Shown in pieces: positions 47,461 through 60,449 of a stretch of DNA of 64,000 bases. The stretch spans positions 124,001 to 188,000 of the forward strand of contig CANNZV010000946.1 of assembly GCA_947561585.1 (NCBI GenBank), read 5' to 3'. Both the position numbers and the translations under genes were made by a program. Every line of letters starts with the position of its first letter. Within the stretch, counting starts at the first letter, position 1. The stretch comes from Caprella mutica (Eukaryota > Arthropoda > Malacostraca > Amphipoda > Caprellidae). The notes beneath the pieces were generated by a model. The model did no database searches, was not told the origin of the DNA, and saw nothing but the letters and a program-made list of their open reading frames with translations.

Positions 47461-47861
47461 ATAACGTAAAAATGTTAGAAAATTCTGAAAGCGACAATTA
47501 GAATGGAGGGAATTTTGATTCAAGAACATTTTGTATACTGAATACTGTACTGAATTTTTCGTATACTGTTTACCGAATTTTCTGTATACTGTATTAAGGG
47601 AAGTAATCCTATTTATTTTCTCGTATTTCACGTATTCTGGATAGAGTAAATCTTGTTCACCCGAAGTGGTAAGTGGTTAGCTTCCGCCATCTTGTTTCTC
47701 CAACACTTGTTTCCTCGGCTCTCCAAATTCTCTTCCGATTCTCTTTGAGATGTTTGCATTAGCTTCTTCTACATGATTAATACACACTGTGTATCAATTA
47801 AATACACTAAACAGGCTGTATCATTTAAATACACTGCACTCAGAGTATCACTTAGAATAGA

Positions 47862-47955
47862 TTGTGGACCGAAAATTGGGCCCAAGACAATTGTGCTCAA
47901 GGCAATAGGGCTCAAGACAATTGAGCCCAACACAGTTGAGTCCAGAAAAATTGTG
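47862..47955. repeat. array of CAAGACAATTGAGCCCAA units
   Basis: Four to five degenerate 17 bp units starting where this block stops matching 63000, so probably one end of an inserted terminal-array element. The opposite end was not found. Confidence 0.5.
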
Positions 47956-47999
47956 GCAGAAAACACAAGAAAGAAGTGTTTCTTTGATATTACTAAAGT

Positions 48000-48780
48000 T
48001 ATGAAAATAGTATCCTTGAAATATGCTTTATATTTCTATATATGAAGATCTTTATTTTTTATAAGTCTTTTTTTAACTCTATAAAAGCCGTTTCACTTCC
48101 GACTTGCAAATTGTGTCCTTTTTCGCTACATTCCTTGGTAAATACCGGCAATAACTGAGTAGCATTCATGCAACCAAGAGCATTGTAAATTACTTCTTTT
48201 TCTTACAGCTTCTTTCAGTCCCTTGTTACTTAATTTGTTGTTACTTAATTTCTTTTTAACCTCAGCGGTATGGTCTTTGGTTCCGAAACAGACGTTATAC
48301 AGATATCACCTATTTAATAAATTATTATCTATTATATATGAGGTTAGAGAAACAATTAACAAATATATAAGCATTAAAATAAACCATCAACTAAAAATCA
48401 ACTAAACATTTTAATTAGATATATAGAAATACAGTAGGTATTAATACAACGATTATAAATGATGCATATTAATTTCTATAATATACAAAGGATAAATGAT
48501 ATAATTTATTTATCTATTTATAAGCATGATGTAAAAGTAGTGTAATATAACTTGAAAGACTCTGTACAATATTTTGGAATTGTGCAAAATTTTAAAATTA
48601 GTGAGCGAGCTTCAAATTCAAGTTCCAAGTAAGGGATAGGATGTATACCTAACTCTAGTACTTACTTCATTGTATTAATACTTTACTGTATTTCTTTGTA
48701 TTTCCAAATGTGGGACAACATCTCAAGGAAACAGACAACTGGGAAATAACAACCCTGGCTCCTATGAAAACTGGACATAA
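48000..48780. other. AT-rich intergenic DNA, no gene seen
   Basis: ORFs are at most 60 codons and low-complexity. Confidence 0.4.
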
Positions 48781-48789
48781 TTGATACAT

Positions 48790-49645
48790 TATCTTAACTA
48801 GATAACCTTATCTTAACTAGATAACCTTATCTTAACTAGATAACCTTATCTTAACTAGATAACCTTATCTTAACTAGATAACATTATTTTAACTAGATAA
48901 CCTTATCTTAACTAGATAACCTTATCTTAACATGATAGCATTATCTTAAATAGAAAACATCATATCTTAACAAGATAACATTATCTTAACTGGATAACAT
49001 TATCTTAAATAGAAAACATCATATCTTAACTAGATAACATTATTTTAACTAGATAACATTATTTTAACTAGATAACATTATCTTAACTAGATAACCCTAT
49101 CTTAACTAGATAACCTTATCTTAACTAGATAACATTATTTTAACTAGATAACATTATCTTAACTAGAAAACATTATATCTAAATTAGATAACATTATATC
49201 TTAACTAGATAACATTATATCTTAACTAGAAAACATTATATCTAAACTAGATAACATTATCTTAACTAGATAACATTATCTTAACTAGATAACATTATTT
49301 TAACTAGATAACATTATCTTAACTAGATAACATTATCTTGACTAGAAAACATTATCTTAACTAGATAAGATTATCTTAACTAGGTAACATTATCTTAACT
49401 AGATAACATTATCTTAACTAGAGAACATTATCTTAACCGGATAACATTATCTTAACTAGATAACATTATCTTAACTAGATAACATTATCTTAACTAGATA
49501 ACATTATCTTAACTAGATAACATTATCTTAACTAGAAAACATTATATCTAAACTAGATAACATTATATCTTAACTAGATAACATTATCTTAACTAGATAA
49601 CATTATCTTAACTAGAGAACATTATCTTAACCGGATAACATTAAC
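48790..49645. repeat. 19 bp minisatellite ATAACATTATCTTAACTAG
   Basis: About 45 tandem units. Variants (ACC for ACA, TTTTAAC for TCTTAAC, ATATCT insertions, AGAAAAC for AGATAAC) are clustered, suggesting local homogenisation. TAGATAAC and GTTATCTA make each junction partly self-complementary. Confidence 0.9.
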
Positions 49646-49649
49646 TTTC

Positions 49650-50870
49650 TAGAAGAGAGAAGAATGTTAGAAGTATCCTAACTCAGGAATCAAATATTTT
49701 TAATTTGTTGAATTAATCTGAAAAAAAAACATTTGAAATTCATCCAGATTCAATTGTGAAGAATAATATCTTTCCAGCTGAGAAAAACATTGCAATAGAA
49801 AATTCTCAACCTAAAACAAAATTAAGTAATAATAGATCTGAGACTATTACTAGAATACCCTGCAATTCGAAAGAACGTAATAAATCAAAAGGAGGACCAT
49901 CCTGTCTACAGCGCCATTGTCAAATTTTTAAGTATATTCTGGAATAGAAAAGTTATATGATATTTCCAATTTTTTTAACTTGTTAATATAAGTAATTAAA
50001 TTGGCACTTCTGAGTAAATGATAAGGGCTGTATGGTCTTAATTAGAATAAATATGATAATTAGGATCTTGAACTCTATTCCCAATAAGTTTAATGAATAC
50101 GTAATTTTGGCAATATTATGGATACTCCAGTTGCTGTTCTGCAGATAAACTAATAATAGTTTTAGTTAAGTTATTGTGTCACTTTGTACGTTACAATAAT
50201 TCGCAAGAAAGATCTAAAGGGTGATTAACTAACTCTAAATATGGCGTTAGATGACGGCAAAATGAAAGTAGAATAAGATTCGAGTAGATCTTTGTTAGTT
50301 AAAAAGTGAAAGTGAAGTCCTTCAGTCATAAAGATGGAAATCCCTTGAAAACTTTATCCTTTAAAAATTGGAAAGTGTGTCAGTCTTCGGATAAAGCTAA
50401 GATATTACAGAATTTTTTCCTACGCGATTTTCAGATTAGTTCATTAGCTGTATCATTCTGTTAGTCAAATAAGATATTTTAATTAGGCGTACATAATTAT
50501 GAACTGATAATTACTTCACGTTTTATCCTAAGTATTAAAACTTTCAAAGATTCAAGCACAGTTGTTAACATATTAATTTAATAATATTCAACCATTTTTA
50601 ATCATTTAATTAATAATAATCAAACTAATTAATTCCAGTGTTAGATACCTCTAACAACTAATATACCTTCGCAATAGCTATATTTTTTTATATTTCCTAA
50701 GTACTTATTGCATGACAAACCAAACCATGAAACGTATCATTACACTTAGCAGAAAAGGTAACTTTGCGTAGCTACTTTCTTTTGATTTGGTAGCTCCAGC
50801 TATAATAGTGATATAGATATTTTAGTTCTACACAATTAACCCGATTTTGCATAACTTTGTCTTGCGATAT
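49650..50870. other. AT-rich intergenic DNA, no gene seen
   Basis: A 63-codon ORF at 49756-49947 has no recognisable feature. Nothing else noted. Confidence 0.4.
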
Positions 50871-51180
50871 ATTTGTATGTATGTACATCGAGTCACGTCC
50901 CTCGATATAAAAACCACAGTATTTGATTCTAAAGTAAATAAAATTAAGAGGTAGTAATATGTAATTTGCTAAAATAAATGTATTCTGTTAAAATTTAGAA
51001 GAAAAGGTAAAAATGGGGCTCATTTTCGGGAAGCCTTATTTCCGAGGGGAGATGGCTCGTGTCATTGTGGGGAGGGATAATGTCCTACATCTACCTAGAT
51101 ACACTAGTTAGCTACCTAGATACACTAGTTAGCAATACTAAAAGTTAGCTACTCAGATACACTGATTGCCCAATACTTAG
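50870..51180. repeat. dispersed repeat paired with 56200-56440
   Basis: Shares TGCTAAAATAAA, AAAGGTAAAAATGGGG-like and GAGGGG.GGCTCGT strings with 56200-56440, and ends in tandem TACCTAGATACACTAGTTAGC units (51095-51170). Confidence 0.55.
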
Positions 51181-52640
51181 CATATAAATTTATGTGACCA
51201 ATAATACTCCGTCCTCTTAAATTGAATGCAGAAATTCAATTTTTTATTCACGAATATCATAAAATTGAAATATTTAGACTTATTTATATTATATTATTAT
51301 TTTTAGTTAATATATTCGTGATGTGAATCTACAATATGCTTCCTATAGTTCATGATAAATGAAATTACTTATTAATTATTTTGGAATTTTAATGGTACTT
51401 AAACAAGGAATCTCATAGTTATAATATTAACCAAACAAATTAAATATAGTTATTCTTCACTGTATAGATCATTTTAACCATTATGCCAAGTAATATTATT
51501 AGCTATCATTTGAATTGATAATTGCAATCACTCAAATTTATTTTATACATTAGTTAATAATAAATAAGTATGATAGAATCCATTTCAGTAACTAACAAAA
51601 AATATAATTTTGATAGTCCAATAAAAAATAAGTCATAACTTCGAATTTAATCAAGTTTGGTAAATTATACTGGCTTTCTCCCCATGTAAAAACATATAAT
51701 TTACCAATTGACATAACTATATTTTTTTTTTAAATCAATGAGAATGTTTACACATATAAATATTTCAAATAAATAATGAAAGGAATACACTTGTAAAATT
51801 AATGTCACTTAAAAGGTTAAATTTTTCTAACAAAGTTAAATATTAAAATTACAGTCAATAAAACGGAATTCTGGTACCTTAATTTTGAGTAAATTTTTCA
51901 CACATGTAGAAGAGGACAGAAAAATGTTTTTGTCCGTGATATAATTTAGCTACAGTCAATAGAAAACGATTTTCTAAATGATTACTTTACTGGTAACTAC
52001 AACGTTTAAACCCAGCTTTACATTTTCACTTAAAGAGACGACACTGGGTATCTGAAATCTGATTTTGTTTAGAAGATATATCTGATTTTTTTTAAACTCT
52101 ATTTTTTACCTATTTTTCTAATTCGTTTTGCTAAAACATTCTTCTTAATTCATATATCTAAAAATAACTTTTTTAGTGTTATAGAAAACCTCTTTCAAAC
52201 TCTCTCAGCCAAGTCTCTCTACAACAAAAATTAACAGAGATAGTAGGCATCAATCATCCCAAATCAGAAATTTTAGGAGAGACTGAAACATTTCCATCAT
52301 CAGTTAATCTCGCTCTACCAATATGTATCACTTTTACAAGCGACACATTCTCCTCCTTTAAAATCAGTGCGGTACCTACTTCATGTTGAAGCCTATAGAG
52401 TTGGGGTGGTTTGGTTTACCACAAATAACCCCACATCAACTCCCGCACGCTCTCTGTGGTGTGAGAGGCAGATGCGTTCCTATATAGTCACCTCGCCTCC
52501 GCTTCATCTCCCACTACATGCGCTTCGTAAGATCTATCACTGTAATATTCACAAAGTGCATTCTACACACCTGAAGGTGGTTTTAGGAGAATAAAAACAA
52601 TCTTGATTTTTTTTTCTTCAATTTTTGGCTTTTCTGAAGA
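51180..52640. other. intergenic DNA, no gene seen
   Basis: AT-rich to about 52200, then somewhat richer in G+C at 52360-52560, where a 75-codon plus-strand ORF has no family resemblance. Confidence 0.4.
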
Positions 52641-52649
52641 CATCCAATT

Positions 52650-52830
52650 CACTACACTTAGTGAGAAAATAGAACACATTAGTGAAACTTCTATAGCCCT
52701 AACTTTGAGCGAGTAAATAGAAGACACTGGTGAAGTTTCAATAAACAATTAGTTTTAAATGGGTAAATAGAAACAACTAGTGAAGTTTATAGTCTAAATT
52801 TTAAGTGATAATATATAACACAATTCTTTT
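52650..52830. repeat. 48 bp minisatellite family, diverged units
   Basis: Three diverged units with GAAGTTTCTATAGCCCTAAC and GAGTAAATAGAA, the same family as 9725-10075. Confidence 0.6.
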
Positions 52831-52945
52831 TCTCTATTTTAAGACAATATTGTATCATTAAAATAAGAAGAATATAATCTTTACAGAAGATTAAGTAGGG
52901 TTTGAGAACACTAAGGGGTGAATTAGACAGCCTCAAAAACTCTCC

Positions 52946-53740
52946 TTACGGCTGAGTGAAAATTGAAGGCCTTTTTCTCTGGATCGCAAATGCCATTCGT
53001 TGTTGGAACCAGGCAGATTCCATTTGATTGTTTTTTGTTTCAGCAAGGCGTCTAACTATGGACCTCATGATTAAGGAGGTCTTAGGTACTGCCGTACGCT
53101 CCATCCCGGCAGATGATATGGCCTTAACCGTGGAATCAATGAGGTGTGTCTCATGTGATATCCCAAACCAGACTATTTTTGTAAAGAAAGGCTGCAACAC
53201 CATCTGGACTCTTACCATCAGCTCTGTCAATTTCAGCAGAATCAACCACTGCAGGAGTTACGTCGTGCCCTCTGTAAACCTGTTTCACCTCATCATTCAT
53301 TGCCACAGCGGCAATAATAAGTTTCACAAACTCTGACTCACACTCAGACAACCATGGACCTCTGGAGCAAGCTGTGTACCTAATAGCGGCATGAGAATCG
53401 CATTTAACCATATTTCAATTTCTTTACGAGATGCAGATAACAGTTGTGTTCTCTCCACCAGATCAGCACTAACCAACAGACCGAGGTGCACCCAATTCTT
53501 TTTGACTAGACCCTGTGTCTGGTAACGTGAGACCAGCCTGTAGACCCCGTTTCCATGACCCAACTGCATATGTAACTTTTTCAGTATTGCCCACATTAAT
53601 ATAGAAATAATGGCAGAATGTACATTGAAGACAAAAAAGTAAGCAAGTCAAAGTCTCCAGATCTCTTACAACCATGTTAACCAAGGAAAGTGATTCATCT
53701 AAAGAGGAACCCCGGAATGAAGAAGACATTTCTCAACAAA
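52946..53740 (-). pseudogene. frameshifted protein-coding remnant, family not recognised
   Basis: A GC-richer island on the minus strand has protein-like sequence shared among frames: a start MSSSFRGSSLDESLSL at 53729, a second frame with LGHGNGVYRLVSRYQTQGL at about 53560-53500 and IEIWLNAILMPLLGTQLAPE at about 53430-53360, a third with VDSAEIDRADGKSPDGVAAF at about 53240-53180, then ISSAGMERTAVPKTSLIMRS and AETKNNQMESAWFQQRMAFA down to a stop at 52946. Open stretches change frame near 53590, 53400 and 53150, and stops interrupt each. No introns are evident. It looks like an inactivated intronless gene or a fragment of a retroelement protein. Confidence 0.5.
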
Positions 53741-53789
53741 ACGAAAACTTGATAGTTATCGACTAACCGCGACAGAAAGACCATGAGGT

Positions 53790-54090
53790 TTCGATAGCCT
53801 TTTAAGCGAGTGAATAGAACACACTTATGAAATTTCTATAGCCTTTAACTTGAACTTAGTTACAATAACACAATAGTGAAGTTTTTATACCTTTTACTTT
53901 GAATGAGTAAATAGAACACACATGTGAAATTTTTATATCCTTAACTTTAAGAGAGTATATATAATACACTAGTGAAATCTCTATATCTTTGACTTTAAGT
54001 GACTACATATATAACACATTCGTGGAATTTCTATAATTTTAACTTTAAGGTGAGTATATATAGAACATCAGTGGAAATTTCTATAGCTAA
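53790..54090. repeat. 48 bp minisatellite family, second diverged array
   Basis: Five to six units of TTTCTATAGCCTTTAACTT and GAGTAAATAGAACACAC type, older than the 9725-10075 array. Confidence 0.65.
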
Positions 54091-54193
54091 AATGCAGTGG
54101 CTGTGTGTTAAATATATTCATGAGTAACAAATCCCATATTGTTTAATAATATTATTAATCATATTTATCATAAACAAATAATGTGTTTTTTAA

Positions 54194-54639
54194 CCCTATT
54201 GAGTTTGACGTTTGTCCTTAGGCACATTTTTTTAAATTACTTTATATCTTTCATGTCATTCGTTTAAATTTTCTGGCCTTTCTCGACTTCACGAAATTTA
54301 TGGACTTAATTGAACTTTGGTGACGTTTGGCAATCTAGAAGTACAGTTTGGTTAGCCAATACGCACGAATTTGTCCACATTTTTATCAAGTACAGATACA
54401 TGCACGAGCTGTGATTGGGTCACACTCCTCCCAATCACAGCTCTGGTCTCTCAGTTGGCTATGAATTTATTTTCCCTTATATGTTCATTATTTTTACTTA
54501 AAATATGGTACACATTAGTTTAGTATATATACTAAAAACTTCTAAAAAATACAGAACCGTAGGTTTATAAATAAGACAGGTGTTTTTTTAACACATAGTC
54601 AAACTCTCCCGTTGATTTCGACGGTCAAACTCATTAGGG
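54194..54639. mobile_element. piggyBac-like MITE, intact copy
   Basis: Starts CCCTATTGAGTTTGAC after TTAA (54190-54193) and ends GTCAAACTCATTAGGG before CTAA. CCCTA-type ends and a TTAA target fit piggyBac. Non-coding, 446 bp. It carries a 36 bp hairpin (54407-54442, AGCTGTGATTGGG ... CCCAATCACAGCT) and provides the empty site for the LTR element at 13269-18801. Confidence 0.75.
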
Positions 54640-55217
54640 CTAAAACTTTATTCAATTATTCTTACAAATCATAGGTGACGATACGTCACAGTAATTTTTG
54701 TTAGACAATTAAGGCATAATATTTTGATTATTGAGTCATTCCATTTGGTTGAAATGTCATAAGATAATTAATATATTGATAAAATTATACTTACAAATTC
54801 TTATTCCTAACATGAAATATTAATTAATTATCAATATTGATCTATGTGTACGCAAAACGGGTGCATAGGGGGTATGTGGCGAAATACAATCCTTCAATGA
54901 CTTGTAACGTACTTTGTTCTGTTTCTGTACGTCTTATAGACGAAAGTTAATGCCGCATTAGTAAACAGATACAATCCTATACATTACGAATCATTGTTGA
55001 AAATACCTGTGATTTGTGATAATTATTTGGATGTAACCTATGAGTAAATAGTCTAGTCACTTCAATAAGATTTAGAAACATTATTTTTTTATTTTAAAAC
55101 AAAAATAGGAAAAAATTACTTTCAGTTCATAAGAAATTCTATTCTTAACTAAAGTGAGATTCTAATTCACAGATAGGAAATTTTGTGCAGATGAACATTG
55201 ATCAGATGAGAACTGAT

Positions 55218-58200
55218 TCAAAGGTAAGCGCGACAAACAGACGGGTTAAGCAACTCACAATTGGTATCACCCACTGTATATCCTAAATGAGGTATTACCC
55301 TAGCGCAAAAATCAGTATCCGGTTTTCCAGGATCGTATGGTGACCAGTCCCCACTTGCGAAAGTCCCAGGACCACGACCATAGAACATCCAACTCCAAAC
55401 GCCTTGGACATCTGTAGTCAAACCGACATAGACTTCATCTACTGCAGTTGGAAGAATTGATTTTGAATATTATTAATATAATTGTTATAGGAATTCCTTC
55501 AGGTAAATGCTTGAAATAATAAAGGAATAATTCATTTATCTATGCGAAAATCTTATAAATGACTTATAGTGTAAGCAAAATATTTCAAAATAGACCAATC
55601 AAATCTATGGTAGATGAAAGCGAATAAATATAATATGAAAACAGTCTTAGATAACAATCATATGGAAATTTGAAGATTACTATTCATTGTTTTAGTGTTC
55701 ATAATTTCAACTAGTTCTATTATTCTTACGAGGGCAGTGGAGAGGAAGAATGAATACTAGAAGAGACTCGGGGCTAGAATGAGATTGAGACGGAGAGGGA
55801 ATAACAGGAGAGTGAGAGAGACAGAGACTGTTGTATGAATGGAAGAATGTGGTGAAAAGATGTAGGAAGCAAGAGAAAAAGTTTTTGAGAAGAATTGAGA
55901 GATGATGGTAGGAGAAAAAGATTAGGAAGTGTAGAGAGGCGCGTGAGACGGGCAAGATTGGGGATATGAATAAATGTTTGAGGAAGATGGGTTCGAGAGA
56001 TATGAAATGGTTGAATAGGAGTATGATTGCGGTGCATTAGTTGGAAGAGCATTTCTGGGCAATTATAGCAAGCCGCTGACGGGGACCAATGTGGCCAAAA
56101 TGGTAAAAATGGAAGTTATCCGATTTTATATACACATTTTATAATTTCAACTATTGCTATAATTGTTCTTCAATAGATTCATTATAAATTTGGTACCGAA
56201 TTTTCCGAGAAGGAATTTTCCTAGAACCTCGATATACATTAATCAGTATTTGATTTTAAAGTTAAGGAAAAACTTAAAATATCAATGTGCTAAAATAAAG
56301 GAATTAGGTTAAGATTAGAAAAAAAGATAAAAGGGGAGGGGGCTCGTCCGAGGGGTAGGGCTCATATACGGGGAATGGGGCCGGCTTATATCTTTATTAT
56401 ACACCAGTTCTTGTGCAATTACAAGTTCGGTACCTATATACACTTGGGTGGGCCAAAAAATAGGGGTTTCGGGCAAACTTCAGAATCTTCATATTGACTA
56501 ATTATAATATGTTGATACGTTATAAAAGATCATTGCATGCCAACTTCCAGGCCATTTCTGAAAACTTTTGAGTTGCCCCAAAACATTTGAAATTTTGTAC
56601 AAATTGATATTTTCCATTTAATTTTGATATATTCGGTTTTGTTTTTCTATGTAGAATAGTTAAAATTAGTTGGCAAGTTATGAAAAAACACAACTTGCAA
56701 AATTGCAGATTAATATTTGATACTTTTGAGTTGCCCCGACCACTTTTTTTGTAAAATATATTAGTATTACAATATTTCTCTTAAAATTTGGCTTCTAGAG
56801 CAATCATGCTGTTATTGTGATAAGATAGGAGTTATTTAAATTATTCTCAAAATAACATTGTGAATTGTATCGATTTCATTTTATAAAATCATTTACCAAT
56901 ATTTTCGTATTTCGAAAATTTCTCGAATTTCAGCAATTGGATAATAACCCATGCAATTCGCAAATCAAAAAAATGTTACTTTTTTGATACTTTAATCGCT
57001 TGGGGGCAACTGTTAATCATGTCAGAATTCACTCAAATTTCAGTACACGTACTTTTACTTGTCATATCAACTTTATGTCACTATTTCATAGGTATTATCC
57101 AAAACGTTATTTTTTGGTCCAACCTAATATACACTGGTTTTGCACTAAGAAGTAATCTAACTAGTAACAGAAGTTGGATAATCATAAGTCTGGTACCTAG
57201 ATACACCGTTTAGGTAGTTTTACAAGATTGGAGTTTCGTATCTGCAGGGCCGTATTTCTTTCACTCTCTGAAAGAACTAACATTTTTGAAGACGTTTTTA
57301 TAGAATTTAATATAGCTTTAGCTATTGAAATGAAGAAATTGAAAAAAATCTATATATTAGCTAATACGATGGCATACGTGTGTTTGTGTGTGTCGTTTAC
57401 TAAAGTAGTGAGCGATTTGTAAGTGAAGGTGGGAGAATTAAGTAAAGGTGAGGGAATTAAAGGTGTAAGTGGTGGGAGTGAATAAGTGGGGGAAGTGAAT
57501 GTGGAGCTAAAATATAACTTAGTTTAGAAAAAAGTTATGTGATGATAATGTCCTTAACTCGGGGTCACAAAATACCTTAAACAGACATTCTATCAATCGC
57601 ACCTCCTAAATTTGGTGTCACCAAGAGGATAATTATAAGCGACAAGATATATTCTATTATAAAATAAGCTGGTTATGTCCATCACAAAATGGGTTTAAAA
57701 GACTGAGTCATATCTGTTGATTAGACCAATGCCAAAACGAATTTGTTTATTTCACAATTCCGTGGAAATTCCACAGATCAAGTTGGTTATTATAGTTTAA
57801 TTAGCAATGGATGTACTACAAAACAACAGGGTTTGTACTAGTATAAATGATATGTACAAGTTTGGATATTAGTAGTTTGATGAAACATGTCATAGAGGGT
57901 TTAACTATTATAGAATATAACTTCACACTGAATCCTGTGACATATAGACAGAAAATCGCAAATTACCATAGTTCATGATATGAATCTACTACCACGAGAA
58001 CATTTTTTTATTTTTTCGAAAGAGTTAGGTAAACCTCTGGACCTCTTGAGTCAAGTAAAATAGTGAGATATATTGATTAATTTTATGAATGCAATATATA
58101 ACAGTTATTGAACAATAACAATAATTTGTCCTTTTTATCGCTCAAATACTCCCCGTAGAATGTTATCTGAATACATTTAACTTAAACGATATAAAATTAG

Positions 58201-59216
58201 ACTCACTCATACTATTTTCATCCATGTAATTTTGGAACACCTGGAAATCAGCAACTGTCTCGAAAGAAGCCATGTCTGCACCCAAAGATCTACAATTTGC
58301 TCTAGCAGCACACCAGGTTGTAGTTGTGCTGACGAAGAGTAGGCACATACCACTCACATCTACAAATCCAGCTAATGTATCACATGTCGTGAGAGGAGGA
58401 GCTAGAACTGATGTGAAGAACTTAATGTCAAATGAATTTATTATGCGTTGATTTGTTTAATTTTAATTGTTGGTTACTGAAAAATAATATAATTTCATAT
58501 TCATATGAACAAATTCTATTAATTAAAGATTATATATATCTGCCATTCTCATTTTAGAGCTATATATAGTGGTTATTATTAGTCATACATATTATTCATA
58601 GATGCTTGATAATATTATGTTATAACAATTACCTTGCAGTTCCAATCCTGTTTCAGTGCAATAATTATACAGATCATTTGGGCAGAAATCTTCCGATATC
58701 AGTTCTCCTAGTGCAGCTATCTTTCCTGGTTCGAAACAACCTAATGGAAATAAGAAAATGGTAGTTACCTACAAGTTTTTGAGTATATATTATCAACTAT
58801 ATATCATATTTCTTTCATTGCACAGTATTTCATTCTAACAATCACATTCATACAATCTCTTAAAATAATATGCTCCGAAAGAATTCACCTGTAACATCTC
58901 TCCGAACTTTACATTCACTGTGATCCAAATTGCCACTCTTCTTTACAAGTCCATAACCAAGAGCTTCAATGTCCCACAAAGTACAAATTCCTTCATTAGA
59001 TGAAGAGAAACAGGCTAGGTAAGCCCAATCCAAGTTGGTGGCTAATCCCAAGCAGTGCCTCAATTTAGTAACTTTATATTCTTCTTTTGTGACATTCGTG
59101 GCTGATTGCAAAGATGAAGAGTTAACTTCTGCAGAGATCCATTCCTGTTCAGCTAGTGATTCAACAGTAGCTATGACTACTGATAGCAGCAATACTGCAA
59201 CTGTGTTCGTCTTCAT
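55218..59216 (-). CDS. lectin-like gene E (four coding exons)
   Basis: Exons on the minus strand: 59216-58889 (328 nt), 58740-58633 (108), 58407-58207 (201), 55441-55218 (224 with stop), phase 1 throughout, 286 residues. The start is the ATG at 59216; the codon before it is GTG. Signal peptide at residues 1-20 (MKTNTVAVLLLSVVIATVES), two NxS/T sequons near residues 32 and 41, N-terminal cysteine region (HCLGLATNLDWAYLACF, GNLDHSEC, GCFEPGK, DFC), and a C-type lectin-like domain: GMCLLFV, TWCAARANCRSLGADMASFET, VYVGLTTDVQGVWSWMFYG, CARV, and CELLNPSVCRAYL at the end. The EPN/QPD and WND motifs are not recognisable. No break is seen; this is the cleanest complete copy. The N-terminal region may be a PAN/apple-like fold, an inference from cysteine spacing only. 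Confidence 0.88.
55730..56060 (+). other. purine-rich segment, possible retroelement relic
   Basis: About 330 bp in intron 3 of gene E is strongly G/A-rich on the plus strand and, with stops, reads as Lys/Arg/Glu-rich protein in the style of LINE-type polymerase linkers (for example KRCRKQEKKFLRRIER). No diagnostic motif, so only a weak suggestion. Confidence 0.25.
56200..56435. repeat. dispersed repeat paired with 50870-51180
   Basis: See 50870-51180. Ends at the TACCTATATACACT site into which the next element inserted. Confidence 0.5.
56445..57126. mobile_element. 682 bp non-autonomous TIR element
   Basis: Ends TGGGTGGGCCAAAAAATA and, inverted, TAGGTTGGACCAAAAAATA. Flanked by identical ATATACACT (56436-56444 and 57127-57135). 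No coding region. Located in intron 3 of gene E. Confidence 0.65.
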
Positions 59217-59675
59217 CACTTAACTGCAGAAAAGGGGTGACATCTCTAAGATTCGATATTATAAGGTTATTACCACAGGGTATAGTTTTAACAATAATAT
59301 TTTTAGCGGATTATTTTTTTAGTATAATGTTTTTAATGTTATTAACTACTTAAATGATTATTATTTAAAGGCGATAGAGTTTGATTATTTCAGTTATTGT
59401 TCCATTTATTATTTCTGTATATATTTCTACATTTAATCTCATTCTGTTACGCCAGTATTGGTCAGACCGTCAGAATAGGCTCTAGTATCTCTAAGTATTA
59501 TTGAGTATTTTGTTTTCACATTAAATTGAGTTTTCTTATGATTATTATATTATAGCATATTTTATAGTTTAAGAGTTTCAAATATATTACATTTAATAGA
59601 TAGGAAGAAATTAAATTCATGTGAATAGGGGTACAAAAAGGGTGATTGAGTCTGTACATAGAAAAAGATGGTTGA

Positions 59676-59700
59676 GATGTGCGGAATGCAACGCTACTGA
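59676..59700 (-). promoter_or_regulatory. shared promoter box, gene E copy
   Basis: Exact consensus GATGTGCGGAATGCAACGCT plus ACTGA (minus-strand TCAGT), 460 bp before the ATG. A CAG acceptor-like site (59226-59224) lies 7 nt before the ATG, consistent with an unseen 5' intron. Confidence 0.6.
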
Positions 59701-60449
59701 AACATGACTGACTCTGGGTGGCACCACACCTCGCTCTGCTTGTGAAATTGCCAATGACATCACTTAATTATTTCCACATAGATGAAGGGTTAAATTCTAA
59801 TACACAATTAGTGATACTATTTAAAATGTATGCACTTTGCAATGAGAAATAAAATTAGGGAATAAAATCTATAGTAATACCGTAATTTCTGAATTCTAAC
59901 AATCAAAAATATATTGAAATTTGTTGATCTTTCTGACGTTGTATCTAATGAATATTTTTATAGATTATTTAATCCAAATGAACCTCTACTAACTAAAATA
60001 AATCTCCGTATTATATGAAGGAAAGTTTTTGAGTGAATTTATTGTTAAAAGTTCGATCATTATTGTGAATAATGGTATTTAATCTCGATCACTATTATTC
60101 CCAACACTCTTCAACATTATTCTTCAACACTCTTCAACAATTCACTCAAATAAATGTAGCAAAATGTTGAATACATTGATATGTTGAATTAAAAAATACC
60201 ACTTCGAAGTTGGTTTAAATAATAATCGAACTTTCATCTCGTTACATTAGTAACTATCTTACCAAACCAAAACTGTAGACAGTTGAAGTTTGAATACCTA
60301 ATTGAAAATTCGAATAAAATTTATTCTTCTATTCACGAGTGGTACTCGAAAGCAAACTGAAACGACTGAATCTATCATCTAACTTGTGATATTTAAAGAA
60401 ATTTCCTGGTAGTTCATTCAACTTTTTTCTACTACAGATTGTAATACCG

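Larger units (their letters stand above)
43000..47860. repeat. upstream block of gene D, paralogous to 60170-63000
   Basis: Collinear matches by eye: 43020-43270 with 60190-60440, 44890-45200 with 60915-61220, 47290-47460 with 62290-62630, and 47460-47860 with 62640-63000. An internal repeat of 44890-45200 recurs at 45595-45900. Each copy has its own inserted elements. No coding gene is seen. Confidence 0.75.

Noticed and set aside
48790..49645. CRISPR-like array
   Set aside because: Units are contiguous 19 bp repeats without unique spacers, in a eukaryotic genome.
55707..56052. Minus-strand Ser/Leu/His-rich ORFs
   Set aside because: They are the complement of a purine-rich stretch and have no protein features.
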